A stretch of DNA of 64,000 nt from Centrapalus pauciflorus (taxonomy: Eukaryota > Streptophyta > Magnoliopsida > Asterales > Asteraceae), in NCBI GenBank assembly GCA_020465985.1, contig JAANYP010006979.1:124001-188000 (forward strand), read 5' to 3'. Of the stretch, positions 1 to 10,823 are shown one piece after another. The translations under genes and the position numbers were made by a program. Within the stretch, counting starts at the first letter, position 1; each line of letters opens with the position of its first letter. Below the pieces are notes generated by a model that did not search any database, was not told where the DNA came from, and was given only the letters and a program-made list of their open reading frames with translations.

Positions 1-96
1 AAAAAATTATCAATTCTTTTTATCAATTTTAAAAAATCTGAATGAAAATATGAATTGATATAAACAGTACACTTAATAATCTAACTAATCTATATA

Positions 97-358
97 TCTA
101 TAATAAATACTAATAAAAGAGTAACTATAAAAGAGTAACTTTACTCTTTTATTGTGAAGTCACGTGTCACCACTATGAATTGATACATGACATTTATGGA
201 TTTTAAAAATAATAATTAAATTTAATTGAATTCTATCCAAATCTAATATAATCTACTTTTAAATTTAAATCAAATCAAACAAAATCTAATACTCTACTAA
301 CTTATTAATTATAATACAATATAATAAAAGTTTAAAAAATATAAGCAAATAATTACTA

Positions 359-453
<95 letters not shown>

Positions 454-547
454 TTGTTTAAAAATAATATTTATATATTTGCCTTTTAATATATTTATAT
501 TATATATATATTGAAAATATCCACGTAATACGCGAGTAATAAACTAG
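97..547 (+). mobile_element. Helitron-like non-autonomous element (candidate)
   Basis: The left border reads TCTATAATAAATAC, the usual TC start of plant Helitrons, and is followed by TAATAAAAGAGTAAC. The same start motif recurs on the minus strand near 4798 and 7967. The right border ends AATAAACTAG followed by host T, with a short ACGTAATACG stem just upstream, matching the CTRR-T ending. There is no coding capacity; most of the interior is AT-rich and includes the TA microsatellite. A second, better 3' end (CCACGTAATATGTGG hairpin, then CTAG at 1217-1220) could be the true end of a longer element. Confidence 0.4.
362..450. repeat. (TA)n microsatellite
   Basis: Uninterrupted AT dinucleotides for nearly 90 bp, inside the Helitron-like element. 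Nothing else is carried here. Confidence 0.97.
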
Positions 548-2240
548 TTATCATAAAAAGAAGATAAATACAATTTATATAAAAAATGAAGATAAATAGA
601 ATTCATAATTTTTAAAAAGATAAATACACATTATTATTTTTTAAACTATAGATACTAAATGATTATCAATTAAAAACATATAAATATTAAAATAAGATAT
701 TAAAATAAATAAATGTATATTTCAAGTGAAAAAATACAATATCACTCAAGAACGTCAAAAAAGGAAAAATGTCAAATTGTCACATGAAATTACCATATTT
801 CATCTAAAAAGATAAACACATTTTAATATTTTTAAAATAAAATAAAAGATAATCGTAATTTATTAGTTTTAGTATATACACACATTAATAAATAATTAAC
901 TCTATCCACTATTTAACACTATCCAATAGTCTTATTTGTCATCCTTATTTAATTGATATTTTTTATATGTGTTAATTTTTAGTTAATCTAAATCTAAACC
1001 TTAAAAAATATTAAAAAAATATAATTTATCTATAAAGTCAAATACTATTCTAGTCTATTTTAGAAAAATAGATAAATAATATATATGATAATAAATCTAC
1101 TTTCTTGTAATGTTTTATAGGAATTAATAGTTATCTTATTTGATTTTAGGTTTACATATATTTTATGTAACAAAATATTTATTAAAAATTATCCACGTAA
1201 TATGTGGGTTCATAAACTAGTTATTATGATATAATAAATATATGTTGGTTTCCTTATTTGTTTTTATTAAAAATGCATGGCTATATCTGAATTATTATCA
1301 ACACAATATTATATGGCATGGATCTTGAGAAAAAACCGAAATTCCATTTATAAAACTAAAAATACATCAATCTAAGATTTTATTACAGAATATATAATTT
1401 TTAAATGGACACGAATTTTTTTCAAAAAGAAAAATCAGATTTGATGTTTATTTTGAAATTTTAGTATTATTATATAGGTTTTCAATTTTATTATTTCCTT
1501 TAATCTAATAACTGTCCTATATATATTTTACTTTACCTTATCATCATTCAAAATTACATGCATGACTATATCTATATTATTATCAACACGTACAATATTA
1601 TAAGGAAAGGAATGGATATATCTCGAAACTTGAGTTTTTCTAATTTCAGTTTTCAAATTATAGTTTTCAGGGGAAAAAATTTAACAAAGATTTTATAAAA
1701 AGAGAAAATTTGTATAGATGATGAAATTTAGTTTTAAGAAAAATAAGATGGGTGATTATAAAATAAGAATAACAGAATAGGTGATAGATTAGTAAGAGAG
1801 AAAGAGAACATTAAAATATATATAGGATAGGTAATAGAAAAATAAGAGAGAGTATAAAAAGTGGTATTTTAAAAAGTGAAATAAAAATTCATAAAACTGT
1901 TGTTAAGTAAATAAGTTTTCATTTTTTTTCTTAAAGTGAGATAGAAAATTTGAAATTATTAATTTACCCAAAACAGTAAAGATAAGTTATGTTAGTTATA
2001 TTATATATAATAAATAAATATTCCATTAATAAATATTAATTTTAAGCTATGTTAGTTATATATATTATGAAATAAAATTAATAAAGATATGTATTCCACA
2101 TAAGGAATATATAGAATAATCATATATAAATATGTATAACGGCTCGGTTCAAGTTTTTTTTTTTTTTTTTTTTGTTTTGTATTAAAACCAAAATCAAATA
2201 GAAAAAAAATTGGTTTTTCAAAATTGTAGAACCAAACCAT
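548..2240. other. AT-rich intergenic DNA with a second Helitron-like 3' end
   Basis: No gene seen. The only structured feature is CCACGTAATATGTGG (a perfect four-base-stem hairpin with a seven-base loop) followed ten bases later by CTAG-T, ending at 1220. This is a Helitron-type 3' terminus similar in sequence to the one ending at 547. Short near-repeats also occur (for example the 'catgactatatctatattattatc' type phrase near 1275 and 1560). A poly-T run lies at about 2154-2173. Confidence 0.45.
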
Positions 2241-2400
2241 TAGGGGTAAGGGGTATCATAAAAATCTGAATCTGAGCATCCGAAATAAAATCCAAAATTT
2301 CGGATATCTGGATTTTCGGATATCCGAAATTTCGGATTCGGATAGTAAAATTCCAGATTTTCGGATATTTGGATAATCTGATATCCGAAAATCCAAAAAA
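2241..2400. repeat. MITE remnant with TCGGATATCCG palindromes
   Basis: The stretch begins near AGGGGTAAGGGGTATC and is filled with overlapping inverted copies of TTTCGGATATCCGAAA-like words. This composition is typical of hAT-type MITEs whose ends read GGGGT. It abuts the broken 5' end of the F-box pseudogene, so its insertion may have removed the start of that gene. No TSD was identified. Confidence 0.35.
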
Positions 2401-2454
2401 ATTACCTTTTTAAATTTTTTTATATCTTTAGTATTGATTATTTACGTATATTGA

Positions 2455-3480
2455 GTGTTTATATCAACACGTTGGAACCATCTGATTTCTGAACCTTATT
2501 TTATGACGTCGAGGTCACGTCGAATGATCTTTCTCCCTGGTGAAACTGGTTTTCGTCTGATCGACATCAGTGCTCCAATGGATGACATACCTCGTTCAAT
2601 ACTAAACCTTTCTTATCCTATCGAAAACCCTCGTGTTCTACAATCTTCTTTTTCCGCTGTTGGAATTTGCAACGGAATAGTCCTTTTGGTCTATAGGTTT
2701 GATCATAATTATAGTTTTGACGATGAATCAAACTTAAATATGATGTTATACAACCCGTTGATTCGTGAGTCAACGATAGTTCCAGATCCACCTACATGTT
2801 GTGGATCCTTGTGTTTATATGGATTTGGCTACGGTGGAACCCTAGACGACTTAAAAATCGTTATGGTTACTGACAATAATCACGACAGATGTTACAATAC
2901 TTGCTATGTCTTTAGCGTTAAAGGTAATTCATGGAGCACGTCACGAGTCATCGTTGATCAAGTATTGCACTTCTAGGAAGTTAAGGCCACGTTTCTAAAT
3001 GGATTTTTGTATTGGGTTGCTGCTGCTTCTAATGGGATGGTGATCATGGCTCTGGATATTAACGTTAATGATGATATTGCATTGCCTTTTATGATACATT
3101 TACTCTTTCAAAACTCGGAGATTCTTTTGGGTACGAATAATGGAAGGCTTTGTATGATCAACACCAGCTACTTTGATCGTACAAGATTCGATATTTGGGT
3201 TATGATGAAGGAACATGACGATTTTGAAAACTCATGGTCTAAGGCGTATTCGTTTACATTTTGTCTAGATAAGTGTTTGAACAAGGAAGTCTACTACCCG
3301 ATTCACATTTTTGATAACGGAAGAATTCTTATGAGGAATAGAGTTGAAGAACTCGTTATCTATGAGATGTCAACTGGTTCGTATGAATCACTCAATATTA
3401 CGTTAATTAGCGAATACGATATGTGGTGTATACATTGCGTGGAGTATGTTGAGAGTTTGATTTCACTTTCAGATGTGTAA
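2455..3480 (+). pseudogene. Truncated F-box / F-box-associated-domain protein pseudogene
   Basis: The frame begins with the last part of an F-box (motif RWNHLISEPYF; family consensus roughly W-x-x-L-I-x-x-P-x-F) and continues into an F-box-associated (FBA) domain with YNPLIRES and GFGYGG motifs and a FLNGFLYWVA motif near residue 180. Family members act as substrate receptors of SCF ubiquitin ligases. Most of the F-box and any start codon are missing: TGA lies immediately upstream in frame, and the apparent start is GTG, so it is not a real initiation site. A single in-frame TAG at 2974-2976 splits the frame; the codons after it resume the FBA motif without a shift, so this is a point nonsense mutation, plausibly CAG to TAG. 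The rest is well preserved, suggesting recent loss. F-box/FBA identity is confident; a function is not implied. Confidence 0.82.
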
Positions 3481-3596
3481 CATCTTATGTTTTTCTTAGC
3501 TTTGGGCATAAATATGTTCCATCTTACATATATGAAGTAATGTTCATCCGTAAGATTGTTTTAGTTCATTGGTTTATTGTTCAATTCTATAATTGA

Positions 3597-3679
3597 AATC
3601 TGTAAATTAATTAGAAGTACCCTGAATGAATATTGTTTGAAGCTATGATTTTATATGTTAACTGTATGTAATATCTAGC

Positions 3680-3773
<94 letters not shown>

Positions 3774-3851
3774 GTAAATTAATTAGAAGTACCCTGAATG
3801 TATATTGTTTGAAGCTATGATTTTATATGTTAACTGTATGTAATATCTAGC

Positions 3852-3888
<37 letters not shown>
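3597..3888. repeat. Duplicated ~88-bp unit, each copy followed by a (TA)n tract
   Basis: A unique segment starting TCTGTAAATTAATTAGAAG and ending CTAGCGTTTATA occurs twice (about 3598 and 3771). The copies differ at one base that I could see (GAATGAAT versus GAATGTAT), and each runs into a TA microsatellite (about 90 bp, then about 35 bp). The arrangement looks like a recent tandem duplication by slippage or unequal exchange. It lies just downstream of the F-box pseudogene stop. Confidence 0.9.
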
Positions 3889-3889
<1 letters not shown>

Positions 3890-3950
3890 TTTATTGTAGA
3901 TGATAAAAGAAACATAGTTTTCGCATTATTAGGAATTATATTTTAGATCA

Positions 3951-4798
3951 TTAGGTTAATACTCATGTATTACATGGGTTGATTTAAAAAATAAATATTC
4001 ATAAATACATAAAAATAATTTTAAAATTTTAGTTTAACGAAGCTTTAGTTAGTTAATTGTTAAATTAGATTGGATTCAATTGGATTTGATTACATTAGAT
4101 ATGATATTTGTGTACTTTTTAAAATGTATCGATATGGTACGTGTACTATTTTAATTATTCATATTATACGTGTACTTTCTGAATCGTTCAAATTTGATAC
4201 GTGTACTACATTTTTTCATACAAATATGATACTTTTGGTAACCGGTTACTGGCTATACCTATTAAGAGTGAAATTTCTATTTTTATTAATGCTCAAATTT
4301 CCATAATTGAAGCATCAAATATACTCTCTCGCCCTTGTGATAACCTGGTAGGAGAAATCACACAGCACAACCAACTTCAAACACCTACAAACCTCTGTAG
4401 AAATCTCTAATGATGATCTCCACCGTTCAGATCGAAGAACTATGTGTTGCGAAGCTTATCCTCAAATTTCACGCAGATCCAACGGTGAACAAGTTCGTAC
4501 AGACGAATCTCCCACAACTGCGCAAAGCTAGACGAAATAACCGGTCATAAAAAAGTAAAGGTATCATATTAACAATATAAAAAGTACATATACTATATCG
4601 ATACACCTTAAAAAGTATACTGCTATTGTACGGCTTTAGCCCTTTTAGTAAATGACAAGATAATTTGTGGAAATGACAAATGTCAAATTAAATAAGAAAA
4701 TGACAAATGACAAATTAAATAAGAAAATGACAAGTATCAAATTAAAGGATAAGATGACAAAGTGACAGTTTGCATACCTTTTTAATAGTATTTATAGA
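3951..4798 (-). mobile_element. Helitron-like element, minus strand (candidate)
   Basis: Read on the minus strand it starts TCTATAAATACTATTAAAAAGG, the same 5' word as the other Helitron-like ends here, and ends with a CATGTAATACATG hairpin followed by CTAA-T. Near the start are GACAAATGACAAATT-like short direct repeats. A separate fold-back element sits inside it. There is no Rep/helicase coding, so it would be non-autonomous. Confidence 0.4.
4085..4650. mobile_element. Fold-back (long inverted repeat) element
   Basis: The left arm contains TGTATCGATATGGTACGTGTAC and CAAATATGATACTTTTGGTAACCGGTTA. The right arm carries the reverse complement in order: ACCGGTCATAAAAAAGTAAAGGTATCATAT then ACTATATCGATACACC. 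The inverted repeats are long, imperfect and AT-rich, and there is no coding capacity. A broken left arm of the same family occurs at about 22152-22254. MULE-type fold-back is the likeliest class; no TSD was found. Confidence 0.6.
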
Positions 4799-6034
4799 CT
4801 AGATGTCATATATACATAAATAGGAATAAAAATAATTTATTTAAAAATGACATCATATCTATCTGGTGATGTCGTTCTAATTACACTATAAGAATAAAAA
4901 GGCTTTAACGATATCTACTTATACGGTAATAAACTTACATGTACATGCCGTCGATGCTATTGAGTCGTCTTGCTTCGTCGCTGAAGCCACCGTCTCGTTA
5001 CTATTTCCTATCGTCGCCAAAATCATTTGCCTTTTTTGTTCTTTTTTAATCTTTTGTTTAAAATTTAAATAATTTAAATGGCCCTGTTTATAAGTAGAAA
5101 TATTTTAAAAAAAACTTTATTATATATACTAGCTACACACATAAATCAATACAAAATCCAGGATATACGTTTTAACTTGATGTTTGTTACTACATACTGA
5201 TACTTGCATAATAAACAAACAACTTAATAAATTACACGTCGGTACCGTCATCCTTTTTTTTTTCCCTAAATAAGTCAAAATAACACTTAATAGCATCCAT
5301 CTCATGGTCACCATTACACAATCGGAGAATGGCAAATCCAGAAAATTTTATTATAGTAGTCGGAATTTAACAATGTTACGGAAGTACAAATATTTGTGGT
5401 CCTTTAAAATATTTTCTGCCTTCAAAAATTTGAATCGGTTTATCTTGATTAAATAAAAAACAAATAAGTAAAAGCTGCAAATTAATTACAAACTCAAAGA
5501 AATAGGAATCTATAATTGTTCTCTATAAGTTTTCATAATTTGAAAACAGGTTATTAGATCATCGTCTGAAACATTGACAAACAATTCTATTTTTTATCTT
5601 GATAACTTTTTTTCAAAATTGGTCCATATTATATAATAAAATAAAAACTTTAATAATATTTATGTTAACCAATCAACAATAACAATCTAACCTAACATTC
5701 TAACTTAGATTTATTTAGTGTTAAACAAATAACAATATTTAGTTTAGTATTCTACATATGATAATAAATTAAACATTTAAACAATAAAGGATGAGAGCAG
5801 AAAGAAGAAGATGATTCATAGAATTTATCCTACACTAAAGTCAATAATATTCAATAGAGATTAATAAATTATCAAATTCATACACATGTTTATGTATATT
5901 TTTAATATTTGCTAAATGGATAACAAACTATTAAACTTGTACGTTTTTTCTTAGATTTTTAATTAAATATTTTCTATATATATTTATTTAAAAAAATATA
6001 ATTAAGATATGGGTTGTCGAACTTTAAAATCTAT
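4799..6034. other. Intergenic, no gene seen
   Basis: AT-rich sequence with only short, non-conserved open frames. No repeats of note. Confidence 0.6.
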
Positions 6035-6061
6035 CCCCCCCCCCCCCCCCCCCCCCCCCCC
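6035..6061. repeat. Poly-C tract (27 C)
   Basis: An unbroken run of 27 cytosines, followed by AAAAGTTAAATCCGCCCATG. A related GATCCGCCACTG phrase occurs near 34115, so this may mark the end of a degraded retroposon. A run this long in AT-rich DNA is also a likely site of assembly length error. Confidence 0.9.
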
Positions 6062-6239
6062 AAAAGTTAAATCCGCCCATGCAACCGGAGGTGGTGGATC
6101 CTCACGACCATCTAATGACCCTATGCATAACATCAACTGTCAGAATACAACACATTGATGCAAATAAACGTTATAGCCTAAAAAGTTAAAATATAAAGTA
6201 TGTCAGAATAGACAAATACTAAATGAAATATAAAATGAT

Positions 6240-6590
6240 GATTACAACCATTACTAGATATACTGCAAGTAGCAAAGACCATTTTTCGTTGCTAAATGAC
6301 TAATCTTCGTTGCTAAATGACGTTTTAAACGAAACTAAGTCACGGCTGAAACGACTGATACAAATTAATTTAGCAACGAAATTCAATAAATCGTTGCTAA
6401 TTTAGCGACGAAATTCACGTACCATTACAATATCTAAAAAAGGTGATGTCGCTATTACTTTTTATATTTAGCAAGGATATCATTCGTTGCTAATTATAGT
6501 AGGAAATGAAAATTATGTTCATTGCTACTTGGATTTAGCAACAATATGCTACTTGATTTTTAACAATGACATATAGCCGTTGCTAATTCT
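6240..6590. repeat. Cluster of TTGCTAAAT / TTAGCAACGAA words in both orientations
   Basis: At least nine copies of a 9-11 bp word (TTCGTTGCTAAAT and its complement TTAGCAACGAAATT) occur in about 350 bp. Dense inverted short repeats like this are typical of subterminal regions of CACTA/En-Spm elements, but no CACTA terminus is visible here, so the class is uncertain. Confidence 0.6.
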
Positions 6591-6638
6591 CAAAAAAATT
6601 GAACAATTCAAAATTAATTTCTAAACCAATTTTGGGTG

Positions 6639-6852
<214 letters not shown>

Positions 6853-6854
6853 GA

Positions 6855-7275
6855 GAGTCATGTTCAAAAAAGTACCTCTCGAAATCAAGTGGACCCGAAG
6901 GTACCAACCTTAAAAAACTTTTTTTAAAATTTTTTTTCTCATAATCATGTTTAATTTAATGTTATACGCATGATATATGAATTTCACATACATTCACACT
7001 TTCTGTGTCCTTAAAAATTATGTGAATGCTCAATGCATATTTATATGAATGGTCATCAATGTGAATGATTATTTCACACCATGTGAATGGTGTGAATGAC
7101 CATTCACATGATCTTTTTTTAATATTCACAAGATTTATGATGTTGCTTCTTTTGAAAAAAAGTCTTATAATGTTGTCTTATACATGTCTATTAAAAAATA
7201 TATATGTGTGAATGATCATTCATATTAGGGTACCTAGGTACGCTGGAATGTTATAGGTACACTGATGAACCTGAT
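6855..7275. mobile_element. Short fold-back MITE with GTGAATG repeats
   Basis: The left arm includes ATGTTCAAAAAAGTACCT and GAAGGTACC. The right arm has the complementary order GGTACCTAGGTAC then GGTACACTGATGAAC. The interior has repeated GTGAATG and its complement, including the palindromic phrase GTGAATGATCATTCA. No coding capacity or TSD was recognised. Confidence 0.4.
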
Positions 7276-7550
7276 TATATATATATATATATATTCTAAG
7301 CTCATGATTATTATTATAAAATTATTAAAAAAAGAAGTAAAACAAACTTTGATGATTAAAATTGACTTCAATATAGTAAATTAAAATTACAATATATGAC
7401 CTGTAAATTAAATTAACTACAATGGCTCCCAGATTTAGCTTAGTTTGGGTCTTGGTGTTTCTTTCTATGGGCTTTGTTACAATGTTTTGTGCATTTTTTT
7501 TTTCTGTTTTGTTGTTTTTACATGCTTTTTTCGTGTTTTTTGAGTTTTAA

Positions 7551-7967
7551 CTAGTTTATTAACTCGTGTATTAAACAGATAATTTTAATAAATATTTTTA
7601 AATTATATAAACTTAAAATTAAAAAAACTAAATATTAAACTTAGATGTATTTAGACTTTTAATACTAATGATATTTGATATCATTTATTATAATTAGTTG
7701 TAAGTATAAATTATTAAAATGGTAAATATGATCATGAATAATTTTTAAGTTTATTATTATTATTATTATTAAAATGTATCCTTTAAATGTTGTTTGTTGA
7801 GATTTTAGTGGATATAACATAATTTTATTTTTAAAGGATATTGATTTAAAATAAAAAAATAAATCTAGAAATGTTAATTAACACATGTTAATAGTAGAGA
7901 ATGCCACATGGCATTATGAGAAGATAACAAATAGCAACTTAGTTACTCTTTTAATAGTATTTATAGA
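7551..7967 (-). mobile_element. Helitron-like non-autonomous element, minus strand
   Basis: On the minus strand the 5' end reads TCTATAAATACTATTAAAAG and continues AGTAAC. The 3' end reads CACGAGTTAATAAACTAG followed by host T. Both ends closely resemble those of the element at 97-547, so the two probably belong to one family. The 417-bp interior has no coding frame. The hairpin before CTAG is weak. Confidence 0.5.
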
Positions 7968-7979
7968 AATGTATGGAGT

Positions 7980-8125
7980 TGAACCAGTATCAGGGCGAAG
8001 GGTATGGGCACGCCGGAGGCCAAGCGGCCTTGCCACCTCAGTCCCAAGCCGCCGGCCACACCGCCCCGGCAACTCGGCCCCGCAAGAAACCCACCCCGCT
8101 CGGCTTCTGCTCCCCGCACGGCACC
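7980..8125. other. Isolated GC-rich patch
   Basis: About 130 bp of strongly GC-rich sequence (GGGCACGCCGGAGG, CCGCCGGCCACACCGCC) in an otherwise AT-rich region, ending in a poly-T and a (TA)n tract. Frames are open through it in several registers, but none resembles a protein. It resembles in composition the GC-rich terminus of the PIF/Harbinger element at 19.3-19.45 kb, so a MITE remnant is possible. Confidence 0.4.
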
Positions 8126-8180
8126 ACTTTCTTTCACCCTTCTTTTTTTTTTTTTGGCTTTCAAACCACACAGACACACA

Positions 8181-8183
<3 letters not shown>

Positions 8184-8237
<54 letters not shown>
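8184..8237. repeat. (TA)n microsatellite
   Basis: TA dinucleotide run following CACACATGCATA. Confidence 0.95.
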
Positions 8238-8241
<4 letters not shown>

Positions 8242-8410
8242 AAAATTTATGAACCTCACGTGATTGTATTCTTTCAATTCCACTTAACCGAATGCAACCT
8301 ACATTGGAAAGAGAAGGAAAGGAAAGTAGAGAAATAAAAGGAGAGAAACAAAAAAAATAAGTTGCATTATATCATATTTAAGGAGGAAAAGCAAAGAAGA
8401 GGAAAACTAT

Positions 8411-9280
8411 GAGGGGGTGTTTGGTTCGCACAATGTTTTTAGAATGATTGAAATCTATCAAAGGAATGAAAAAGCTGAAAGGAATGGAATGAAATTAAAT
8501 TATTCATTGTTGTTTGGTTGTCAGAATTGAAATAGAATGGAAAAAACTTCATTCATTCTTATTTTTCTATTTAGTTGGTAAAGTGGTATAAGATGGATAG
8601 GTATATGGTAGGTGGGTAAATTTGGGTGGAGTAGGATAGGGTTGGTGGGGGTAGATGGGGTGGGCATGATTAGGTAGGGTAGGGTAGTGTAGGGTGTGAT
8701 AGGGTGCCGTGGGGTATGGTTAGGTAAGGTTGGGTGCGTGAGATGGGGTGGGTGAGTGGGAGGAGGATGGGTGGGTAAGGTGGAGTATGGTAGGTGAGGA
8801 ATGATTGTAATGAGACATGTAATGTGGGGTGGGGTAGGATGAGATGGGGTATGGTTAGGTAGGGGGAGGTGGGATGGGATGGAGTGGTGGGGTGGGTAGT
8901 AGTAGGGTAAGATGGAATGGGATGGGTGGGTGGGGGTAGAATGAGTGGGTACATGGGTGGGGTATGGTAGGTGAGGATAGGATTGGGGTGGGGTTGAGGT
9001 ATGGTTAGGTAGGGAAGAGTGGGAATAGGTGTAAGGTGGGTATGGTTAGGTAGGGTGGGTGTGTGATGTAGGGTCAATATGGTAGGTAACGTCGATAGGA
9101 AAAATATATTGAGAATGAAATCTTAATTCTTTGTCTATTTGTTAAGAAATAGATTCCAATTATGTGAGAAAAAGTTAGGTCAAAGATTCTTTCAGCAAAC
9201 CAAACATACAAAGGAATGAAATTCTCATTCCAATTCTGTAGATTTCTTCAGAATCCTGTGAAACAAACAGATCCTGAAAG
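8411..9280. mobile_element. MITE-like element with G-rich minisatellite core
   Basis: The left end reads GGGGGTGTTTGGTTCG and the right end has the complementary CCAAACATAC...AAACAAACAGATCC, with matching subterminal AAAGGAATGAAA words in both arms. This layout is typical of GGGTGTTTGG-type MITEs. Between about 8585 and 9085 the top strand is a degenerate GGGTAGG/GGTGGGG repeat. The minus-strand Pro/Thr/His frame through it is an artefact of the repeat. Confidence 0.55.
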
Positions 9281-9591
9281 ATTTTCTTTCAAAAATTTTC
9301 ATTTTAAATATGAAAGAAAAGGAGGAAAAGACAAAATTAATAAGCATATGCTTATCTAAATTACAAAGAAACAAATATTTTTATTTTATTTCTCTTCAAA
9401 AACATAAATTATCTTTCACTTTTCATTTTAATTTTTCGATTCAAGAACACAAACACAAATATTATTGTCACTCAATTTTTTTCTTCCATATTTTTCTTCT
9501 CTTTTTTTTTTCCCTGAAATATGAAAACATAGTTGTATAGATAATCAACTTTAATATGAATTTTAAGTGTTTTTGGTTATCAAAATGAAAA
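9281..9591. other. Intergenic, AT-rich
   Basis: Nothing recognised; homopolymer-rich T and A runs only. Confidence 0.5.
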
Positions 9592-9895
9592 GGGTTTATT
9601 ATGAAAAAAACCAACATGCTTTCACGTTTTTTGCGTTTTCGTCCCTCCATGTTATTTTTTTCCATAAAAACCTCAAATTATTCTTTTATTATTGGTTTAG
9701 TGAAATTTGGACATTATAACCCGGTTTTTCAAGTTTTTAAAACCCGGTTCACAAATTATAACCGGGGTCTAATGACCAAAATTTTACTAAACCAATAAGA
9801 AAAGAATAACTTGAGGTTTTTTATGGAAAAAAATAACATGAATGGACGAAAACGCAAAAAACGTGGAAACATGTTGGTTTTTTTCATACTAAACC
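9592..9895. mobile_element. Palindromic MULE-like fold-back element, copy 1
   Basis: Nearly the whole 304 bp is one inverted repeat. The left arm starts GGGTTTATTATGAAAAAAACC and passes through GCGTTTTCGTCCCTCCATG; the right arm returns through its complement and ends CATACTAAACC. The loop contains AACCCGG/CCGGGT. It is about 90% like copy 2, just downstream. No exact 9-bp TSD was found for this copy. Confidence 0.8.
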
Positions 9896-9941
9896 GAAAA
9901 TAATAAAAAACATAAAAAACAGAATTTTGTAGTTTTTATTT

Positions 9942-10247
9942 GGGTTTATTATGAAAAAAACCAACATGTTTTCATGTTTTTTGCGTTTTCGTCCCTCCAT
10001 GTTATTTTTTTTCATAAAAAACCTCAAGTTATTCTTTTCTTATTGGTTTAGTGAAATTTTAGACATTAAACCCCGGTTGTAATTTGGGAACCGGGTTTTA
10101 AAAACTTGAAAAACCGGGTTCTAATGTCCAAGTTTCACTAAACCAATAAGAAAAGAATAACTTGAGGTTTTTTATGGAAAAAAATAACATGGAGGGACGA
10201 AAACGCAAAAACGTGAAAACATGTTGGTTTTTTTTCTTAATAAACCC
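9942..10247. mobile_element. Palindromic MULE-like fold-back element, copy 2, with 9-bp TSD
   Basis: 306-bp near-perfect palindrome starting GGGTTTATTATG and ending AATAAACCC. It is flanked by the 9-bp direct repeat TTTTTATTT (9933-9941 and 10248-10256), the target-site duplication length typical of Mutator-like elements. It ends about 130 bp upstream of the TATA box of the O-fucosyltransferase-like gene. There is no coding capacity. Confidence 0.85.
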
Positions 10248-10374
10248 TTTTTATTTTATTATAACATTAACTAAAAGAGTTTTGTGATTGTGATATCTTC
10301 ACAACATGATTTAACAACCAAATCTTGTTATATATCTCATACCAATGAATGCTCATATGTTTATTTTCCTTCTC

Positions 10375-10388
10375 AATATATAAAAACC
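10375..10388 (+). promoter_or_regulatory. TATA box of the O-fucosyltransferase-like gene
   Basis: ATATATAAAAACCC lies about 440 bp upstream of the start codon. Pyrimidine-rich leader sequence (CTCTCTTATAATCC, TCTCCACCGTCGTCGTCGCC) begins shortly after. The long leader contains short upstream ATGs (for example near 10567 and 10671), so the transcript may have upstream open frames. Confidence 0.6.
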
Positions 10389-10823
10389 CTTCTAATTTCA
10401 CTGCCCATCATATCTCTCTTATAATCCTCACCGCCCTCCTGTGATTCCTTATCTCTCCGTCTATCTCCTCCACCGTCGTCGTCGCCGGCCACTTCCGCCA
10501 CCACCACCTCACCTCCAACCGCCACCCACAATCACCCATTTCCCTCATTTTCAATCAATATCACCAAATGTCTTGACTTTTTCATTGTCGGTGGCTGTTA
10601 CATTACATCAAGATTAAATTTTTTCCAATACCCATTTTTGATCGGATCCCTCCCTCTTTTTCCCCCAAAATGTCTGATTCATAATCACAGGGTTTTGTGT
10701 AAAAATGCTGAGATTTAATTAAAAACTTGTGCAAAAATGCTGTTCTGTTTTTGAATTCTATTTGGATCCCCCAAAATTCTTGGATCTTGAATTTAGATCG
10801 TTAATGATTTAGGGTTTGATTTG

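Noticed and set aside
8670..9077. 135-codon Pro/Thr/His-rich frame on the minus strand
   Set aside because: It is a reading of the degenerate G-rich minisatellite; open in this frame only because the repeat lacks stop-forming words.
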